In this document: one piece after another, positions 49,919 through 59,180 of the stretch
How the letters are laid out: the number at the start of each line of letters is the position of its first letter
How positions within the stretch are numbered: the first letter of the stretch is position 1
Source: Paraescarpia echinospica
Taxonomy: Eukaryota; Annelida; Polychaeta; Sabellida; Siboglinidae
NCBI GenBank assembly: GCA_020002185.1
Contig: CM034531.1
Coordinates: 79,480,052 to 79,544,051 of the forward strand
DNA: 64,000 bases
Reading direction: 5' to 3'
The notes under the pieces: model-generated
Told to the model about the DNA's origin: nothing
The model's input: the letters and a program-made list of their open reading frames with translations, nothing else
The model's database searches: none
Program-made: the position numbers and the translations under genes

Positions 49919-50482
49919 GACTACTTTCGTCACTCGTCTACTACAGTTCGCCTCTTCTATGATCGAGCCGCCTCCGGAGAAAATCCTGTGGTGTTACGGT
50001 CAGTGGCAAACCGCCTACGCCTCTATGACAGCCGATATAGAATTCGTAGACGGTTTGCTGGATCCGAAGATTTTAGACGCAAAAACGAGGACGCTTCTAG
50101 TACTCGATGACCTTATGGAGGAAACCGATAGTCGGGTCACGACCTTGTTCACTAAAAAAGTCATCACTGCAATGCGTCCGTCGTACAGCTTCTACAGAAT
50201 CTCTTTCCAAAAGGGAAAGAAAACCGCACAATCAGCCTAAACACGCAATACATGGTGCTATTCAAGAGTCCCTGTGACGCGGGACAAGTAGGTCACCTGG
50301 CAAAACAGATGTATCCGGGTAGAACCAAATACATGATGGGGGCCTTCAAAGATGCCACGTCATCAGCCTACGGTTACCTCCTGGTGGATCTGAAACAGGA
50401 AACATTGGAAAATATGCACTTGCGCACGGCCATTTTTCCCGACGATAGCTTTCAGTACGTCTACGTGCTGATGAGAGTATAA
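49812..50482 (+). pseudogene. Genome-packaging ATPase (FtsK/HerA, A32-like), one frameshift
   Basis: This is the Polinton/adintovirus ATPase thought to pump DNA into capsids. Walker A is GPTGCGKTT at about residues 29-37, and Walker B is LLVLDDLM at about residues 93-100. The frame breaks at an A6 run (50153-50158). The C-terminal part continues in the -1 frame and includes QYMVLFKSPCDAGQV and a terminal VYVLMRV, ending at 50482. The combined length of about 223 codons is normal for the family. The start overlaps the NADAR gene. The stop codon lies inside a TATA box that probably serves the next gene. A single indel in a homopolymer could be mutation, assembly error or slippage; mutation fits the state of neighbouring genes. 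Confidence 0.9.
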
Positions 50483-50510
50483 AAAGAGGAGCACGTCGCG
50501 GCGGACGTCA
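50478..50510 (+). promoter_or_regulatory. TATA box overlapping the ATPase stop codon, with initiator
   Basis: TATAAAAAG at 50478-50486 contains the TAA stop of the ATPase. An initiator-like TCACTC follows (A at 50510), 32 bp downstream, 11 bp before the next ATG. Confidence 0.6.
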
Positions 50511-50519
50511 CTCGTCAGG

Positions 50520-50930
50520 ATGACAGATCGCGTCAAGAGGCACATCCTAGCCCAGCAGCTTTTGCGTCGATACAAGAAGAATACGGATCTGAGAAAAGCC
50601 GTTATCAGCCACGCGGATTCCGATCTCATCTGTAGTCTGTGCGACTGCGCGTACAGCATTCTGAGAGGGAATGTGAAATTGTCGGCGAAACAGAAAAAAG
50701 TACTGGCAAAATACAGGAACGATCTGCTTAAGCTAGCGCCGAAAAAAGTACCCGTCAAACAGAAGCGGGCCACCCTGCAAACAGGGGCGGGCGGTTTTCT
50801 GACAGCGCTGCTGCCACCGTTGGCAAGCACCTTTATGCCCCTCCTCAGACAGGCTAGACCCCACGTTGGTAGAGCGTCTACTCCCGTTACTCTCCCAACC
50901 GACCACGACCACGTCGCGAGTGATGAGTAG
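50520..50930 (+). CDS. Conserved Polinton small basic protein, function unknown
   Basis: 136 residues, intact. Visible features are SHADSDLICSLCDCAYSIL, RGNVKLSAKQKKVLAKYR, a Lys/Arg-rich centre, and a C-terminal GAGGFLTALLPPLA. Small proteins with this helical block, a basic centre and a GGFL sequence recur in animal Polintons and adintoviruses; no biochemical role is established that I can name. The GG(F/V) site and the hydrophobic patch after it might be a protease-processed membrane-active segment, by analogy with adenoviral core proteins, which is inference. The stop overlaps the start of the next gene (50923). A TATA box and initiator lie directly upstream. Confidence 0.72.
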   Translation: MTDRVKRHILAQQLLRRYKKNTDLRKAVISHADSDLICSLCDCAYSILRGNVKLSAKQKKVLAKYRNDLLKLAPKKVPVKQKRATLQTGAGGFLTALLPPLASTFMPLLRQARPHVGRASTPVTLPTDHDHVASDE

Positions 50931-51387
50931 CCTGGACGACAACATGAAAACCGTTCTCGAGCGTACGGATTTGTCCGAACGAGAAAAGGTAGCGTCGTAC
51001 AATCAACTGCTGAGTCGCTACAACACCATGGAGACGTCTCGTGCGCAGCAACCGATGCGCATGTCCGTAGTGAACGGAGAGTCAACGACCGATCAGCCGA
51101 CGGATTCGAACGATATAGAGAGCGAGATCTTGAAAAGCATACCGAAAAATCTGAAAGAAAAGGCCCGCCTCCTGGTGGCAAAACTGAAATCCGACCCGCT
51201 GATCCGCTGGAACGATCAAGGGGAGTTCGTGTACGACGGAGCGCCTATCGCGGGAAGTAACATGGTAGATCTAGTGAACGATCTCATGCGACAAAGGAAG
51301 AAGGTGCTCCCGCCGGACGGCTGGGAAGCATTCGGGAACCGTATGAGGCGGCTGAACGTCCCTATGGAGCTCGTCGGTAACCCCTAG
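50923..51387 (+). CDS. Conserved Polinton protein, function unknown
   Basis: An intact frame from ATG 50923 encodes 154 residues. The in-frame ATG at 50866 would extend it into the upstream gene, but 50923 gives the conserved start MSSLDDNMKTVLERTDLSER. A variable linker is followed by SIPKNLKEKARLLVAKLK, then GEFVYDGAPIAGSNMVDLVNDL and a terminal PPDGWEAFGNRMRRLNVPME. Proteins with this architecture are common between the ATPase and integrase of cnidarian and other animal Polintons. No enzymatic motif is visible, and a structural or DNA-handling role is only a guess. It overlaps the preceding gene by 8 bp, suggesting co-expression. Confidence 0.72.
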   Translation: MSSLDDNMKTVLERTDLSEREKVASYNQLLSRYNTMETSRAQQPMRMSVVNGESTTDQPTDSNDIESEILKSIPKNLKEKARLLVAKLKSDPLIRWNDQGEFVYDGAPIAGSNMVDLVNDLMRQRKKVLPPDGWEAFGNRMRRLNVPMELVGNP

Positions 51388-51465
51388 CGTCGAGCGTACA
51401 TACAGCGCGCGCCGAAGCGAACGGCCAAACCCCGCATTCACTCTCTTGAACGCTCGTGGGTCATC

Positions 51466-51499
51466 TATTAAAGAGGTTGAGAAACACCCGAGCCGCTCA
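51466..51499 (+). promoter_or_regulatory. TATA-like box and initiator before the integrase region
   Basis: TATTAAAG (51466-51473) and TCACAAG (A at 51499) are 33 bp apart. The ATG at 51509 follows 10 bp later. The geometry is the same as in the two upstream promoters. Confidence 0.45.
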
Positions 51500-51508
51500 C
51501 AAGCTAGT

Positions 51509-52729
51509 ATGTTCCCTCGAAGGTCGGTAGTCATCGTCGCCGTAGTCGCAGCGGTGTTCGCTACATATATGTGTATTAATATTTTTCATAAATCGATTGG
51601 ACTCGCCGTCGCCATGGTGTCCCGGCGGCCTCGTGGTACGCAACGAAAGCGCCGCCCTCAACAACAACAACGGGACTGCCTGAAGCGCGCCTACTTCGAC
51701 CCGAAACGGGCAGGCAGTTACGACGGCGTCGACGCATTGCACCGGGCGACCGTACTACCAAGCCGGCCGTCAAGCAGTGGCTATCCGCGCAGGACGCCTA
51801 TACGCTTCACAAGCCGGACAAACGACGTTTCAAACGACGTTGCGTTATCGTAGGCGGTCGAAACCAGCACTGGCAAGCCGATCTCGTCGACGTAGCTAAA
51901 CTGAAAAAGCACAATGACGGCATAGCGTTCCTATTCACGGTCATCGATGTATTTTCGAAGCGGGCGTGGTGCGTCCCGTTCAAGAGTAAAGCCGGTCCGG
52001 CACTCGTTACGGCCTTCCAGAACCTGCTGACGCAGCAGGAGCGACCGCCGAACGCGCTGCAGACCGACAAGGGGACGGAGTTTCTCAACAGACCCTTTCA
52101 GAAACTTTTGACGGAACACGGCGTCCACCATTTCGTGACGCACAATGACGAGACCAAAGCGAGTGTCGTGGAGCGATTCAATCGGACGCTGAAGACCCGC
52201 ATGTGGAGGTACTTAACGAAGCATCAGACGCTGAGATACGTAGAGCCGTTGCCGGACTTTGTGCGGTCGTACAACAACGCCTACCATCGAAGCATCGGTA
52301 GGACGCCGGCGATTGTCAACGCCGCGAATCAGGAGAGTGTGTGGCAGCGGCTGTACGGTGGTGGCGGGGGGCGAGGAAGCAAGCTGAAACTGCGAGAGAG
52401 AGATCGCGTACGTATCAACAAGGCGAAGGGTCGGTTCAAGAAAGGGTACATGGCTAACTGGAGAGAAGAGCTCTTCACCGTCGCCGAAACGCACCCGTCC
52501 GACACTCCCGTCTACCGATTGAGGGACGACGCCGAAACGCTACTAGACGGCACCTTCTATGGTGCTGGAACGAGTGACCGTCGCGAAGGATAAATTGTAT
52601 CGCGTGGAGGCCGTTCTACAGCGTCCGCGACGTACGGGGGGCGGTGCGGAAGTGCTCGTGAAATGGGGGGTTATTCGGCTTCCTTTAACAGCTGGATCGA
52701 CGCCAAGGCGCTCGTGGACTATAAAAGGT
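51509..52729 (+). pseudogene. Polinton integrase (DDE core plus chromodomain), three frameshifts
   Basis: Retrovirus-like integrase that inserts the element's DNA. From ATG 51509 the frame first gives a hydrophobic segment (VVIVAVVAAVFATYMCINIF), then a basic stretch and YFDPKRAGSYDGVDALHRA, the usual N-terminal zone. An alternative start is ATG 51614, after the hydrophobic part. A frame change near 51750 leads into the core: WQADLVDV (first Asp), LQTDKGTEF (second Asp) and KASVVERFNRTLK (Glu), so the DDE triad is present. A second change near 52565 precedes a chromodomain-like C-terminus (YRVEAVLQ, VLVKWG). A third change in a G6 run near 52663 restores the expected SFNSWI end, with the stop at 52729. 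The last codons form a TATA box. Confidence 0.92.
52720..52727 (+). promoter_or_regulatory. TATA box overlapping the end of the integrase
   Basis: TATAAAAG overlaps the final integrase codons, immediately before the stop. An ATG follows at 52766, 46 bp downstream. This is the second case of a TATA box placed on the upstream gene's terminus. Confidence 0.55.
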
Positions 52730-52740
52730 AGGCGCGCTTC

Positions 52741-53017
52741 GGCGTCGGACGGTAGTCGCGCGACGATGACCGACGAGGCGACAACTGTCGCCGACCGCCG
52801 CCGCCGTATCCGCCCTTTTCAATGCGACCGATGCTATCGACGACGACCGCGACGTCGGCGAACGCGCTCCATGGTGTTTCTGCGGCCGCGATTGCCCCTT
52901 CCTCGGTAGTCGTGCGGCGTTGGACGCGATACTCGGGGTGCGTGCGACTACATAATTACAACGCGTCGTTCAGCCGTCGAATCCTCGAGCGCCTGGTAAA
53001 GGAAGGATGCCGTATCG
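52741..53017 (+). pseudogene. Partial duplicate of the downstream Cys-rich membrane-protein gene
   Basis: About 165 bp here match the segment starting about 275 bp further on. Shared parts are 'gtgcgacgatgacc'-like sequence, 'gcgaccgatgc', 'cgacgacgac', and a block encoding APWCFCGRDCP here versus VPWRFCGNECP downstream. The copy lacks the membrane segment, and its frame is disrupted between the ATG at 52766 and the Cys motif. It looks like a broken tandem duplicate lying between the integrase and the intact copy. Confidence 0.65.
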
Positions 53018-53050
53018 TCAGACGGCAGTCGTGCGACGATGACCAACTAG

Positions 53051-53359
53051 GTGACTGCTATTGCCGAAGACCCTGCCAACGCCACATCCACCGTTGTAAC
53101 AACCGTTGTCGACGCGACCGATGCCGTCGACGACGACGACGTCCGCGAACACGTTCCATGGCGTTTCTGTGGCAACGAATGCCCTAAAGCCGAGATCATC
53201 TTCCTGTGTCAGATCGTCGTACTGTACACGGTTATCGTAGTCAGTATCCACAATATGACGCGCGGCCAGGGTGACTCCAACCTGTGGACGGCGCTGCTGA
53301 GTAGCTGTCTCAGCTACCTACTACCGAGTCCGTCTATGAGACGCGATGGCATCGTCTGA
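53051..53359 (+). CDS. Small Cys-motif membrane protein, Polinton-conserved
   Basis: 102 residues, intact. An acidic N-terminal part ends in VPWRFCGNECP (CxxxCP). A predicted transmembrane helix follows (IIFLCQIVVLYTVIVVSIHN), then NLWTALLSSCLSYLLPSPSM. This helix plus a terminal LLS-C-YLLP motif is found in small proteins next to the capsid genes of animal Polintons; the function is unknown. The stop overlaps the minor capsid start (53346) by 14 bp. The start codon is not certain, as upstream sequence is a duplicated copy of the same gene. Confidence 0.65.
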   Translation: MTAIAEDPANATSTVVTTVVDATDAVDDDDVREHVPWRFCGNECPKAEIIFLCQIVVLYTVIVVSIHNMTRGQGDSNLWTALLSSCLSYLLPSPSMRRDGIV

Positions 53360-54176
53360 CTTTTACCTGACGCTGCCGAGCAACGCGTCTATGAAGGCGC
53401 ACCCCGAAAACACGTTGACTCACTACACGAATCTACCGCAACGCGTCGACCTGTCGGGGCAGTGGGAATGCGGGTTGGTGGCGCTACAGTACCCGCATAC
53501 CTGGTACAACGTGAGAGAAGAGGACGAGTACTTCTTGGCTTGCGGGTCGAGGGAGCAGGGCATTTACACCACCTCGGACGGTAGTAAAATTCTCCGGCAG
53601 GGCAACATTCCTCACGGCTTTTACAACAGCGCCTACGAGTTGATGCACAAAATCAATGAGTCACTGAAGAAACTGATCACCGATAAAGTCAAGGCGCGCT
53701 TGGAGTACAGCCCCATCTCTAATCGGATGAAGCTGCGTCTACCGCCGGGCGTCGAATTTAATATACCCCCTCAAAGCCACCTGAAGAAAATATTAGGCTT
53801 CGAGTCGAGCCGCATCGCGAATCTTGCGTCCACTGACGTCGTCATCAGCACCATGCCCGTCGCGTATACCTTCGAGTACGAGGGGGACTACACGGTGGAC
53901 ATGCAGCGGGGAATCGACATCATGTACGTGTACACGGACATCGTGGAACCGCGCATCGTCGGCGACGTTTTCGCCTCTCTCCTCCGAACCGTCCCCGTCT
54001 ACGGTACGAACGGGCTCATTATATCGAATATTTTCGACTGCGTCCAATACGTGCTTCTCCTTCGGCGACAATTCGATTCGATCGAGATAGATATAAGAGA
54101 CGACATCGGTCAACCGATTCCATTCGAACAGGGGAAACTTGTGTCGATGCTTCACATCAGACGCTGCAAAACTTAA
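53346..54176 (+). CDS. Minor capsid (penton-like) protein, intact
   Basis: 276 residues, intact from ATG to stop. This is the Polinton/adintovirus penton-like jelly-roll protein that would occupy the five-fold vertices of the capsid. Family features are FYLTLPSNASM near the start, then LSGQWECGLVALQYPHTWYN, GFYNSAYELMHKIN, VEFNIPPQSHLKKILGF, DIMYVYTDIVEPRIVGD, and a terminal SIEIDIRDDIGQPIPFEQG. Length and motif order match the family. It follows the small membrane-protein gene with overlap and is 11 bp ahead of the pVI-like gene. It is one of the few undamaged element genes, so it is a good marker for phylogeny. Confidence 0.93.
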   Translation: MASSDFYLTLPSNASMKAHPENTLTHYTNLPQRVDLSGQWECGLVALQYPHTWYNVREEDEYFLACGSREQGIYTTSDGSKILRQGNIPHGFYNSAYELMHKINESLKKLITDKVKARLEYSPISNRMKLRLPPGVEFNIPPQSHLKKILGFESSRIANLASTDVVISTMPVAYTFEYEGDYTVDMQRGIDIMYVYTDIVEPRIVGDVFASLLRTVPVYGTNGLIISNIFDCVQYVLLLRRQFDSIEIDIRDDIGQPIPFEQGKLVSMLHIRRCKT

Positions 54177-54187
54177 CTGTTCTGACG

Positions 54188-54814
54188 ATGGCAGCAGCAG
54201 CGAGAGCCGGCCGCAACGTGTACGAGGACTACTACACTCGACACGTCGGCGGTAACCTGCCGGTCTTCGTCGGCGGTAGAGTACAGCGCGGACACGGCTT
54301 GGGCAATCTCTTTGGGAGCCTGTTTCGGGGCGCCATGCCGCTTATCAAGAGAGGGGCCCTGGCGCTGGGAAAATGCGCTCTCAACACGGGCGTGCGCGTG
54401 GCACGGGACGTCGTCGCCGGCGAGAATTTGAAACAGTCGGTAAAACGACGAGCGAAGGAGGCGGGCGCCGATCTACTCGACTGGCTGTTGAATTCGCCCC
54501 CGCCGCCGAAAAAGCGACGACGCGCTATAAAGCCGCCCGGCAAACCGTCGACGCCTAGTAAGAAGAAGCATCGTCGAAAGGAACAGACGTCGAGCGACAT
54601 ATTCCCCGCGTTGAAGAATGGCGTTCGTGCATCGACAGTCGTGCGAGGGCCTGAAGAGCGAACTGGACCTGTTCAGCGTGCCTATGACGCAGACGAGCAT
54701 CGAGAGCTGTCAGTGGATCGATCACCAGTCGCTGACATCCTTCGACGTGGGCGGCCCTATCGACTTCCTCGTTCCGGGATCGGGAGACGAATACATGGAC
54801 CTGGCGAGCGTTAG
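54188..54814 (+). CDS. pVI-like minor virion protein (C-terminus probably shifted)
   Basis: The N-terminal part carries GGNLPVFVGGRVQRGHGLGN, LFGSLFRGAMPLIKRGALAL and GVRVARDVV. This amphipathic/glycine motif set is typical of adenovirus pVI-like proteins of Polintons, which in adenovirus help membrane disruption and hexon linkage. A proline/lysine-rich basic tail follows (PPPPKKRRR, KKKHRRKE). The frame stays open to 54814, but the last ~65 codons overlap the major capsid start (54618) and look like out-of-frame readthrough. A normal stop would be expected at about 54605-54615, so a one-base shift near there is likely. 208 residues as read, about 140 if the tail is artefactual. Confidence 0.82.
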   Translation: MAAAARAGRNVYEDYYTRHVGGNLPVFVGGRVQRGHGLGNLFGSLFRGAMPLIKRGALALGKCALNTGVRVARDVVAGENLKQSVKRRAKEAGADLLDWLLNSPPPPKKRRRAIKPPGKPSTPSKKKHRRKEQTSSDIFPALKNGVRASTVVRGPEERTGPVQRAYDADEHRELSVDRSPVADILRRGRPYRLPRSGIGRRIHGPGER

Positions 54815-55903
54815 ACTGTGCGCACGCGTCAAAGTGGTGCAGGGGGACGGCACCGATCTCGCGAACAACAGCGTCGTGGGCCCGGTCAAAAATAACCTGC
54901 ATTCGATGTACAGTCAAGTAGACGTGTCGCTGAACGGCACGCTCGTGACGCCATCAACCAATACGTATCCGTACCGGGCCTATATAGAAACCCTCCTGAG
55001 TTACGGTTCCGACGCCAAACACTCGCAGTTTGAGGCCGACCTGTGACGTAAGGACACCGCCGGGCACATGGAGGCGACAGCAAATGCCAACATCGACACC
55101 ACTTCATACGGGACAGACGCGACGTGGACATGTTGGGACGCCTGCACGCCGACGTGTTCTTGCAAGACCGGTACCTACTGAATCGCGTCGACGTAAAGAT
55201 CCGACTGGTGCGAAGCAAGGACGCCTTCGCGCTCATAGGAGCGGTCGTCGATCCGTGGTTCAAAATCGTTTTGCTGGAGACCTCCTGCAAGTGCGAAAGA
55301 CCAAGGTGAATCCGTCCGTCCAGCTCGGTCACATCAAAGCGTTGACGAAGGGGACAGTCAAGTACCCGCTACGTCGAGTCGTCTGCAAGGTGTTCTCGAT
55401 ACCGCAGGGCACGATGTCTCATACGCACGAGAATGTCTACCTGGGCATGCTCTCGAAACGCGTGTTCATGTGCCTGATCGACAACGACGCCTATAACGGG
55501 GCTTACGTTAAAAACCCGTTCAACGCGAAGCACAACGACATAAACTTCCTCGCCCTCTAGGTCGACGGACGCCATGTGCGAGCAAGCCGCTGCAGCCGAA
55601 CATCGACATCGAGGCTACATCCGAAGCTACATGAACCTCTTCGCGGTGACGGGGAAAGCGTACGAGGACGAGGGGAACGACCTAACGCGCTCCAACTTCG
55701 GCGACGGCTACACCATCTTCGGCTTCGACCTGTCGCCCGATTGCTGCGACGGCGATCATTTCAACGTCGTGCGTAAGGGGAACCTGCGCGTGGAGGTCCA
55801 CTTCGCGGCGGCGCTGCCCCAGACGGTGAACGTCGTCGTGTACGGGGAGTTCGAGACGGTGCTCGAGATCGACAAGAATCGGAACGTCGTGTACGACTAC
55901 TGA
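54618..55903 (+). pseudogene. Major capsid protein (double jelly-roll), multiply disrupted
   Basis: Polinton/adintovirus hexon-type capsid protein. The first frame from ATG 54618 is strongly conserved (SELDLFSVP, FLVPGSGDEYMDLASV, QVDVSLNGTLVTPSTNTYPY) and breaks at about 55045. Later parts appear in other frames: a segment around 55124-55280 with FLQDRYLLNRVDVKIRLVRSK, one around 55290-55560 with KGTVKYPLRRVVCK and CLIDNDAYNGAYVKNPFN, and one around 55600-55903 with YIRSYMNLFAVTGKAYEDEG and ALPQTVNVVVYGEFE. There are at least four frame changes plus a TAG stop at 55558 where the family has a coding residue. The whole length is about 430 codons, normal for this family, so no large deletion is present. 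Confidence 0.93.
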
Positions 55904-55907
55904 ACCG

Positions 55908-56378
55908 ATGGACACGTTTCAGCTGATACGCCGCCTGTCGGTCAACGCGTACACTAAAAACGTCGTCATCGGTGTCCAGCCTAAAGACGAGCTACCTAGA
56001 AGGCGGCTCACCGCTTACCCGACGGCCTTCGTATGCAACACCGACGACGGCGACGAACCGGGGGAGCACTGAGTGGCCGTCTACGTGGACGCCGAACGGC
56101 GAGGCGACTACTTCGAGTCGTACAGACTGCCACCGCTGCACGTCGACTTCCCCGCCTTCCTTCGCCGCAACTGCGACTCGTGGACGTACTATGAAAAGAG
56201 ACTGCAGAGCGGCGTATCTAACGTGTGCGGACAATATTGCGTCGCCTACCAGCTCTTACGATGCCGCGGTATGCCGCTATGCGGCTTCAAGTGCCTGTTC
56301 GGTCCCGATAGGGTGGCCAACGTCTGTCTCCTATTCGACTTTTCTAAAACCGCATTGAATGTATCGCTTTCTAGCTAG
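55908..56378 (+). pseudogene. Adenain-like cysteine protease with an in-frame stop
   Basis: Maturation protease of the Ulp1/adenovirus-protease clan, expected to cleave capsid precursors. From ATG 55908 the frame runs to a TGA at 56070-56072, directly after the predicted catalytic His (GEH), where the family has an aromatic residue. It then continues in the same frame to 56378. The second part has the acidic triad position in RGDYFESY and the catalytic Cys in NVCGQYCVAYQLL. Apart from the stop the gene looks complete (156 codons). It starts 5 bp after the major capsid stop and is the last plus-strand gene before the convergent polymerase. Confidence 0.88.
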
Positions 56379-56502
56379 CACCTATCGCTTATTAAACGAC
56401 CGAGACCGAGTATCCAAACCGACTTTGTCGGACCTGCAAGGGCTCCTCGCCGTATGGCAGGCAAGACTAAAGTAGTGAGGTCGCCTAATAGTAGTAGTAG
56501 TG

Positions 56503-56550
56503 AATAAAAGACGATGAAAACTCTACCGCGTGTGTTCACTCTTTTTTATT
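56503..56550. terminator. Convergent poly(A) signals between protease and polymerase
   Basis: AATAAA on the plus strand (56503-56508) and on the minus strand (56545-56550) lie 37 bp apart in the 266-bp gap between the convergent capsid/protease cluster and polymerase. Each strand's transcripts would end just past the other's signal. A CATA microsatellite follows (56561-56585). Confidence 0.7.
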
Positions 56551-59140
56551 AGTTCCTACCTACATACATACATACATACATATATAAACCCTACCACTAG
56601 GGGACGGGCGGCCCCCTTAGGGGTAGCCTTTGGTTAGGTAGTCCTTATACGAGTATAGGCGCCGTAGTGACGCCGTCGTCGATCACGCGACGTTTGGCGT
56701 AGAAGTAGCTCAACGCCACGCGCTCCTGAATGTACGTCAGCACAGATGAATCCTTCACTTGGAAGCACCGGTTCCATCCGGTGCCTCTCCGTTGTCCGCG
56801 CAGCACGGCGAGGAAGACTTCCTTGTCGATGTCGTTCTGACGCTTGCTCAACCACTTCGTGCTGTACTTGTCCCCGCCGTTGGCGCCGAAACAGTAGTAG
56901 GTCTTGCTGCAGAGCGCGACGATACCGCGGCCGGACCGTTCCTCTTTGAAGAGGTCCGGCGTTCTCTTATCGTACCTGCGACGCTTCGCGCAACATTCGG
57001 CGGGCGCATCCCACGGTCGGCCGGCGAGTCGGCACTATACGTACGCCTCCGCGTGCGCGTCGCAGCACTACGACGGGAACCATTCTCCTCGGTGGCGAAA
57101 TTAGTGCTCGCGATTAGCCGCCTCAACGAGCTCTTCGATGTCCCGTCCCGCGAGGCTCAAATATGTTGAGTCAGTGTCCATCGCGCAGTACTGGAACGGG
57201 GCGCGGCACGTAGGTAGCGATCAAGTCGTAGTATAACTCCAGCATACGTAGTTTGGCATACTTGTATACGAAGTATCCGATTGGGATGGGCACCGTGTAC
57301 TGGACTGTTCGCTTGTTCATCGCCACCTCGTAGAGACCGTCGGTAACGACGATGTCGAGCTGCCGGAAGCGTCGATAGTTGATCAGCGTCGCGGCGCCGG
57401 TAGACGTGCAGTACTTTATGTCCCGGTGCCGGTTGACCCGCGTGATATTTTTCCCATAAGACCTGTTCCCGAGAAGCTTAAATGTTTCGGCGAGGATGAT
57501 TTTGTCGGGGTCGGCGTCGCCCTCGCGTCGCGCGACGGTGACTGTGTCGCCGAAGCGACGAAAGCATTCGATCGGCTCGTACTCGACGATCTGGTACACG
57601 CGGTCGACGACGAGTCCGTGCTCCAGATACCACCGTAGTAGGGGTGTCGCGGGTAGAATCTCGGTGCCGAGAAAGCTCCCCACGAGCGTCTTCTGAGGTC
57701 GGGCCAGGAGCCCGTGCGTATCGGCGTAGCGACGCATGAACTGGCTGAGATTGTCGCGCGCACAGGCGTTCTTGAAGATCGGATGCATCTCGGGGAAGGC
57801 GTCTCGCAGCGCGTCCGGGACGACGATGTCGCCCTCTATTAGACCGAACAGAGTGCCGTCGAGTACGGCCTTCAAAATCGTCGACCGCGTAACGTCGCCG
57901 CCGCCGCCGGTCCAGCGATGGGTCTACGGCGGCGGCGGCGGCGGCATCTCACCTTGCGCCACTGGCACTCCCACATCTCGGCGACGGATTCGAAGCGGCG
58001 AAGGTAGGTCGTGGTGGCGAGCGTCTCGGCGTACAGTTGTCTAATCGGCTTTCCGTTAATTCCGTTCGTTTCCTTCCCCGTACACGGGCAGCCGTGGAAG
58101 AAGCACCCTTGGAACTGGTACGCCATCCGCGTCTCTCCACACCAGCCATCGACGCGGTACTTGCCGACGCGCTTCTCGCGCCCGTTGAGCTGGAGTCGTA
58201 TGCGCACCCCCGTCCGTTCGGCCTCCCACGTCAGCCACTGCACGGCAACGCGTACGTATCGATGCACGCGTTCCGGAAGAAAGGCGTTCTCCGCGCGGCG
58301 GCGCGTGTACCACTCCGTCGGCATGTGTTTCGTGATGGCCCATAGGTAGGGGACGTTCGCGTCGAAACCCACGATCGAGCTGCAAGTCCGCGCCGACTCG
58401 CCTTACTTGGAGCGGCGTAAAACGGTTACGTCGGCCTCGTGATGACGCGCGAAAATGATCGAGGGAACGCCGACGATCTGCGATTGCAGGAGCCGGTGCA
58501 GGTCCTTGTTCCGCTCGTTGAAGAGAGCGAAATGAAGCGTCGGCGGCAGGTCGTTGAACAGGTAGAGTAGCGTTAGACCCGGTACGCTGATGGCGTCCTT
58601 GAACATATTGATGCTACGCTCCCAGTAGAAGGCGAACTGTTTGTCGACGGCCTCCAAGAACGGCACCACGTCCCTATTGTTGTACCAGACGAGGAAGTCC
58701 CGCAGCGTAGTCATCCCTTCGTCATGCCATAACTTCGCGCAGCCCTAGTACGCCGCGGCGGAGATGCCTTCGCGTTTCAGGTGGCTGTAGAAGGCTGCAA
58801 TTCAGTGTCGTCCAGTTTCCGCAGCTGGTCGAGGTACTCATAGGGAAAGTGTCCCTTCATCAACTCGTAGCGGTAGGCCTTCAGAAACTTATCGTAGCTA
58901 AAACAGGGGGCCAGGTAATTAGTGATGTCTAGGAACATGAGCGTCGCCGCCGATAGACACATCAAGTTGTTCTGATGCTTGATTGTAAAGGACGACGAAA
59001 TGCTCTGCCCTTCGGCGGTCGTGAACAGGGGAGTGAGATACTTCTTGACGACATTCAAGTCGTACCTACCCGAATTGAAGCCGGGGACGGGGAGGCGGCA
59101 CAGATGTGTCCACAGGTGATCGGCGAGTACGGTGTACGGG

Positions 59141-59180
59141 CTCTTATCCGACACGTCCGTCTCTTATCCGACACCTCCGC
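59141..59180. repeat. 20-bp tandem duplication inside polymerase exonuclease region
   Basis: Two 20-bp units, 59141-59160 and 59161-59180, share ctcttatccgacac and differ at three bases. The added 20 bp is not a multiple of three, which accounts for the polymerase frame change at this place. Confidence 0.8.

Noticed and set aside
53824..54090. Ser/Arg-rich frame on the plus strand inside the penton gene
   Set aside because: Out-of-frame shadow of the conserved minor capsid frame, as are the other overlapping frames in the GC-rich region.
49393..56378. Frameshifts as pure sequencing noise
   Set aside because: Host exons in the same window are intact in every frame. Noise cannot be excluded for single sites in homopolymers, but the stops at 55558 and 56070 and the 20-bp duplication at 59141 are not homopolymer errors.
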